From Palsa-661 sp035535015 (GTDB taxonomy: Bacteria; Actinomycetota; Acidimicrobiia; Acidimicrobiales; UBA8190): a stretch of 17,451 nucleotides of DNA. Shown piece by piece: positions 13,934-17,451 of the stretch. The DNA lies in the NCBI GenBank assembly GCA_035535015.1, contig DATLQU010000003.1:1-17451 (forward strand). The letters run 5' to 3'. The number at the start of each line of letters is the position of its first letter. Position 1 is the first letter of the stretch. A model generated the notes under the pieces. It was not told where the DNA came from. It saw only the letters and a program-made list of their open reading frames with translations, and searched no databases. The position numbers were made by a program, and so were the translations under genes.

Positions 13934-14704
13934 ATGGTCGAGGACATCGTGGCGGCGCTCAGCGAGGACGGCTACGCCACTGTCTCCGGGGCCATCAGTG
14001 GCGAACAGGTGGCGTGGGCCCGGTCCGAATTGGAAGCCATCGTGCAGGACACCCCGGTCGGCCGGGGCGACTTCGAGGGGTACCGGACCCGGCGTGTCTA
14101 CGGCCTCTTCGGCAAGACCCGGTCACTCGACGCGCTGGCCGTCCACGAGGTGGTGCTCGGCGTCCTCGACCAGATCCTCGGGCAGTACCAGCTGAGCGCA
14201 CCGACCGGCATCTCCATCGGGCCAGGCGAGACGGAGCAACCTCTTCATCCCGACGACGCCATCTATCCGCTGCCCCGTCCGCATGCCGAGGTGGTCGTCA
14301 ACGTGATGTGGCCGCTGCAGGACTTCACCGCCGCCAACGGGGCCACCCGGATCGTGCCCGGCAGCCACCGGTGGGTCGACGAACGCCCCGGTCCCGACAC
14401 CGAGACCGCGACGGTCGAGGTACCCGCCGGCACCGCGCTCATCTACCCGGGCAGTGTCTGGCACGGCGGAGGGGCGAACACCACCGACGCCAACCGGCTG
14501 GGTGTCGTCCTGCACTACGCCGTGGGTTGGTTGCGACCGGTCGAGAACCACGTCCTCGTGGTGCCGCCGGCCACCGCCTCCGGCCTCTCACCGCGCTTGC
14601 AGGAACTCCTCGGTTACAACATCCACCCGCCGTTCATCGGCTATGTCGACGGCCGGCACCCCCGTAAATTGATCGAAGAGGTCGACGTCCCGGTCTCGTC
14701 GTGA
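13934..14704 (+). CDS. Phytanoyl-CoA dioxygenase (PhyH) family protein
   Basis: 256 residues. Iron(II)/2-oxoglutarate oxygenase fold. The metal triad is visible as H105-x-D107 (LHPDD) and H177 (VWHGGGANTT), and R188 (NRLGVVLHY) is placed to hold 2-oxoglutarate. VVNVMWPLQDFTAANGATRI and VPGSHRW are typical of the family. Relatives hydroxylate or halogenate small molecules; the substrate is not predictable here. ATG 13934 has a strong ribosome site (GAGGGAGG, 13923-13930). The stop overlaps the next gene's GTG start (GTGA at 14701). The two form an operon, divergent from the second PadR gene. Confidence 0.9.
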   Translation: MVEDIVAALSEDGYATVSGAISGEQVAWARSELEAIVQDTPVGRGDFEGYRTRRVYGLFGKTRSLDALAVHEVVLGVLDQILGQYQLSAPTGISIGPGETEQPLHPDDAIYPLPRPHAEVVVNVMWPLQDFTAANGATRIVPGSHRWVDERPGPDTETATVEVPAGTALIYPGSVWHGGGANTTDANRLGVVLHYAVGWLRPVENHVLVVPPATASGLSPRLQELLGYNIHPPFIGYVDGRHPRKLIEEVDVPVSS

Positions 14705-15495
14705 CCGAGGCCTCCTCCACCGTGCGCGTGGAGCACGACGGTCCGGTCACCACCATCACCATCGACCGGCCCGAGGTGGCCAACGCCGTCGACCGTCCCA
14801 CGGCCGAAGCCCTGGCCGATGCCTTCCGGCTCTTCGACGCCGACTCCGGTGCATCGGTCGCGGTGCTCACCGGCGCCGGGGAGACCTTCTGCGCCGGCGC
14901 CGATCTGAAGGCCATGAGCGAACCCGGTCTCGAGCGGGTGAGCCGGGTCGAGCCCGATGGCGACGGTCCCTTGGGACCCACCCGGATGCTCCTGTCCAAG
15001 CCCGTCATCGCCGCCGTCGAGGGTCACGCCGTGGCCGGTGGCCTCGAGTTGGCCATCTGGTGCGACCTGCGGGTGGCTGCCGCCGATGCCGTCTTCGGTG
15101 TCTACTGTCGGCGGTGGGGGATACCCCTGATGGACGGGGGCACGGTCCGGCTGAGTCGCCTCCTCGGCCACAGCCAAGCCCTGGACCTCATCCTGACCGG
15201 GCGCGGCGTCTCGGGCGACGAAGCCCTGCGCATGGGCCTGGCCAACCGGCTCGTCCCCCGGGGTCGGGCCCGGGCCGAAGCGCAGGGGCTGGCCCGCCAG
15301 CTGGCGGTGCTTCCCCAGGAGGCACTGCGCGGCGACCGGCTCTCGTCCTACGAGCAGTGGCCACTGTCCCTCGCCGACGCGCTGGCCCGTGAATACGACC
15401 ATGGTCTGTCCACCCTGCGCCGGGGTGACATCGGCGCCGGATCGAGCGATTACGCCTCGGGCGCCTGGCGAAGTGCACGGGGAGGTCCGTCCTGA
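14701..15495 (+). CDS. Enoyl-CoA hydratase/isomerase (crotonase) family protein
   Basis: 264 residues, starting with GTG 14701 inside the stop of the dioxygenase gene. Crotonase fold with both oxyanion-hole segments: GAGETFCAGADLKAM (58-72) and EGHAVAGGLELAIWCDLRVA (107-126). By alignment to rat mitochondrial hydratase, the two catalytic glutamates are replaced: E144 falls at C136 (FGVYC) and E164 at D162 (QALDLILTG). Ordinary hydratase chemistry is therefore doubtful; isomerase, hydrolase or another acyl-CoA reaction is possible. RRWGIPLMDGGTVRLSRLLG is shared with a common actinobacterial subgroup. It probably works in the same pathway as the dioxygenase. Confidence 0.9.
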   Translation: MTEASSTVRVEHDGPVTTITIDRPEVANAVDRPTAEALADAFRLFDADSGASVAVLTGAGETFCAGADLKAMSEPGLERVSRVEPDGDGPLGPTRMLLSKPVIAAVEGHAVAGGLELAIWCDLRVAAADAVFGVYCRRWGIPLMDGGTVRLSRLLGHSQALDLILTGRGVSGDEALRMGLANRLVPRGRARAEAQGLARQLAVLPQEALRGDRLSSYEQWPLSLADALAREYDHGLSTLRRGDIGAGSSDYASGAWRSARGGPS

Positions 15496-15527
15496 GGGTG
15501 GAGGCCCCGGGTGGGTGGTCTCTCTCT

Positions 15528-15607
15528 CCGGTTACGCGGCCTCTCCGGTTACGCGGCCTCTCCGGTTGCGCGGCCTCTCCGGTTGCGCGGCCTCTCCGGT
15601 TACGCGG
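15528..15607. repeat. 17-bp tandem repeat over a stop codon
   Basis: Unit CCGGTTACGCGGCCTCT, four full copies from 15528 to 15595 and a 12-base fifth copy to 15607. Copies three and four have G for A at position seven (GTTGCG). The units touch one another with no spacers. The repeat lies between the crotonase stop (15495) and the convergent G1 peptidase, whose TAA (15602-15600) is inside the last copy. On the minus strand the unit reads AGAGGCCGCGTAACCGG. Confidence 0.92.
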
Positions 15608-16607
15608 CGGTCCACACCACGCGGAAGGAGCTGCCCCTCTTCTTGAGCGCCTTGACGTTGGCCTTGTTGGTCCCCGACACCGTGGTCAGATCGAGGGCGG
15701 AGAAGAGCCAGCCGTTCGTGGTGATGGGTCCCTGGTGTCCGACACTGTCGGCGGCGAAGGCCGACTTGAAGACCACCGGCCTGAAGTGGGCCAGGGGATA
15801 GAGCCCACCGCTGTCGCCGCCCGGGGCTTCGACGATCCATTCGGCCGACGAGTTCTGGCACGGGCTGCCCAGCGCACAGAGGACGGCACTGGATGTGGTG
15901 GCGGCGAAGGAGGTGGTGGTGGGCCCGCTGGTGACGACCCCTTGCTGGGAGATGGTGATCGTGTAGGTGTTGTCGGGAACCGAGCAGACGACGACGAAGG
16001 CCATGCCGCTCGTGGCGTCGGTCACCGACACCGTGTAGCTGCGGTCGGTTGACGAGTAGACCACGCTGGAACTGATGTGGTCGCCGACGGCGATGGGGAA
16101 GACGGTCTGGACGTCGTTGGTGGGGTACATCTCCCACCACGCCTCGTAGTCCACGGAGTTCTTGCCGCCGCCGGTGCACTGGGCCGAGCTGCCGCCCTGT
16201 TCCACGGTGGCGTTGCCGATCTGGCTCCATCCGTCGATCCCCACCCAGAAGAGGGTCCAGGCGTCCGATTTCGGGCACGTCACCGCGGTCTGCACCCACG
16301 ACGCGCTGACGGTGGTGAACTGGTGGCCCGACTCGGGGCTGGCGACATAGCCCGACCAGACGTTGTTGTTGCTGGGGCAGGGCTTGTTCGGCTTGGGCTG
16401 ACAGAAGGCGTTGACCGTGCTGTGGACCCCAGGATGGGAGTAGGCATGCTCGGTGGGCGTCGGATGCGGCGCCTTCTTGGCCACCGCCGGCGAGGCGCCG
16501 GCGACGACGAGACCACCGGCACAGAGCAATCCCGCGGATGCCCACGACAGGCTCCGCCTTCCCCATGTCCGTCGCGGCGGCGTTCCACGCCGCTGTCCTC
16601 GTAACAC
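15600..16607 (-). CDS. Secreted G1 family (glutamic) peptidase
   Basis: 335 residues. An Arg-rich N-terminus, a hydrophobic stretch (WASAGLLCAGGLVVAGA) and AVA before KK (about residue 43) make a Sec signal peptide; GRRSLS is a weak twin-arginine match. The mature protein matches the G1 (eqolisin) family: WSGYVA, ASWVQTAVTCP, FWVGIDG, VEQGG (catalytic Gln), YEAWWEMYP, and AEWIVEAPGG with the catalytic Glu. Such enzymes work in acid outside the cell. Several Cys suggest disulfides. GTG 16607 is chosen because GGAGGGGGC lies just upstream on its strand; GTG 16622 would add five residues. It ends within the 17-bp repeat. It is divergent from the TauE-type gene. Confidence 0.87.
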   Translation of the reverse strand: MLRGQRRGTPPRRTWGRRSLSWASAGLLCAGGLVVAGASPAVAKKAPHPTPTEHAYSHPGVHSTVNAFCQPKPNKPCPSNNNVWSGYVASPESGHQFTTVSASWVQTAVTCPKSDAWTLFWVGIDGWSQIGNATVEQGGSSAQCTGGGKNSVDYEAWWEMYPTNDVQTVFPIAVGDHISSSVVYSSTDRSYTVSVTDATSGMAFVVVCSVPDNTYTITISQQGVVTSGPTTTSFAATTSSAVLCALGSPCQNSSAEWIVEAPGGDSGGLYPLAHFRPVVFKSAFAADSVGHQGPITTNGWLFSALDLTTVSGTNKANVKALKKRGSSFRVVWTAA

Positions 16608-16743
16608 GCCCGCCCCCTCCACCTGGCGTGCCCCCCGGACCCAGGCCGGAATTCATGATACTCGGCGCCCGGCGTTCGGGACCCCCGCTCCGGCCGGCTC
16701 GGACCCGGTCTTGGGCCCGCCGGGCCAGTGGTAGACCCTCCCC

Positions 16744-17451
16744 ATGCCGGTCCTCGAAGCCCTGGCCATCGTGGGTGTGGGCCTGGTGGCCGGGACCGTC
16801 AACACCATCGTGGGATCGGGATCATTGATCACTTTCCCCACATTGCTTGCCTTTGGCTTCACCCCCATCGTTGCCAACGTGAGCAACACGGTGGGCCTGG
16901 CGCCGGGGTCATTGAGCGGGGCCGTGGCCTACCGCCGCGAATTGGCCGGCCAGCGGCCACGGTTGTTGGTGCTCGGGACGGCCTCCATCGCCGGCGGCAT
17001 AACCGGCGCCGTGCTCCTGCTGGCGCTACCCGGGAGCGTCTTCCGCCACGTCGTTCCCGTCCTCATCCTGGTGGCCTGCGCGCTCGTGGCCGTGCAGCCG
17101 CGGTTGTCGCGCCGCCTGGCCGACCGGGAGAGGCCGTCACTGCACGGTGGCCCCCCGCTCTACCTGAGCATCTTCGTCACCGGCATCTACGGCGGCTACT
17201 TCGGCGCCGCCCAGGGCATCCTGATGATGTCGGTGCTGGGTCTCAGCCTCGCCGACACCATGCAGCGGCTGAACGCCGTCAAGGTCGTCACCACCGGGCT
17301 CACGAACCTGGTCGCCGGTGTCGTCTTCGTCCTGGCCGCGCACGTCGCCTGGGACGTGGCCGGACTGATCGCCGGCGGCTCGATCATCGGTGGCGTGCTC
17401 GGCGCGCGCTACGGCCGCAGGCTCTCACCGACGGCCCTACGGGCGCTGATC
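16744..17451 (+). CDS. TauE/SafE family membrane transporter, partial (3' end missing)
   Basis: 236 residues to the window edge without a stop. Multi-pass membrane protein of the sulfite/organosulfonate exporter (TauE/SafE) family. Visible: LVAGTVNTIVGSGSLITFPTLL near the N-terminus (the family's first repeat, usually GxxxGxxGxGGGxxxxP), NVSNTVGLAPG, then the second repeat GIYGGYFGAAQGILMM and NAVKVVTTGLTNLVAGVVF. A soluble linker (about 120-137) separates the halves. The start ATG 16744 has no ribosome site; leaderless translation is possible. It probably moves sulfur or carbon compounds across the membrane, but the substrate is unknown. It has no operon link to its neighbours in this window. 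Confidence 0.88.
   Translation, partial: MPVLEALAIVGVGLVAGTVNTIVGSGSLITFPTLLAFGFTPIVANVSNTVGLAPGSLSGAVAYRRELAGQRPRLLVLGTASIAGGITGAVLLLALPGSVFRHVVPVLILVACALVAVQPRLSRRLADRERPSLHGGPPLYLSIFVTGIYGGYFGAAQGILMMSVLGLSLADTMQRLNAVKVVTTGLTNLVAGVVFVLAAHVAWDVAGLIAGGSIIGGVLGARYGRRLSPTALRALI

Noticed and set aside
15528..15607. CRISPR array
   Set aside because: Units of 17 bases touch with no spacers, and there are no cas genes; it is a tandem repeat.

Overview
The window is high-GC DNA with GTG starts, GTGA/ATGA gene overlaps and gene families that point to an actinobacterium. Acidimicrobiia or a related lineage is my guess; the sequence does not settle the genus. Its core is a mycofactocin (MFT) locus. 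MFT is a redox cofactor made from the C-terminal Val-Tyr of a ribosomal peptide.

Left part (1-7150). An NDMA-type zinc alcohol dehydrogenase (84-1229, +) converges on a tight minus-strand operon read mftA-mftB-mftC-mftD-mftE-SDR-mftF (7150 down to 1320). Most junctions are 1-4 base overlaps (TAATG, ATGA, GTGA). A nested hairpin at 1236-1286 separates the two converging units. MftA is a 39-residue acidic peptide ending in IDGMCGVY. MftB binds it, MftC is the radical SAM enzyme that modifies the Val-Tyr end, MftE releases that end from the leader, MftD oxidises the released product, and MftF glycosylates it. The alcohol dehydrogenase and the SDR are the probable users of the cofactor: both belong to families with non-exchangeable nicotinamide that depend on MFT to be recycled. 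No mftR or mftG is present in the window.

Middle part (7151-12404). A 430-base gap separates mftA from a divergent small helix-turn-helix gene (7580, +). That gene has a leaderless-looking promoter buried in two tandem inverted repeats. Next comes a decayed stretch (about 7980-9060) with a YcxB-like remnant and a broken sedolisin/Ig-like secreted protein gene. Four small plus-strand genes of unknown role follow, the last a 54-residue zinc-ribbon protein. They meet a minus-strand operon: a PadR-type regulator (12404-12030), a multi-pass membrane protein and a second membrane protein.

Right part (12405-17451). A hemerythrin-domain protein (+) converges on a second PadR regulator (-). That regulator is divergent from a two-gene operon of a phytanoyl-CoA-dioxygenase-like protein and a crotonase-fold protein that lacks the usual hydratase glutamates. 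A 17-bp tandem repeat overlaps the stop codon of a secreted G1-family (glutamic) peptidase (-). A divergent TauE/SafE-type transporter gene runs off the right edge. No tRNA, rRNA, CRISPR array or transposase was seen.
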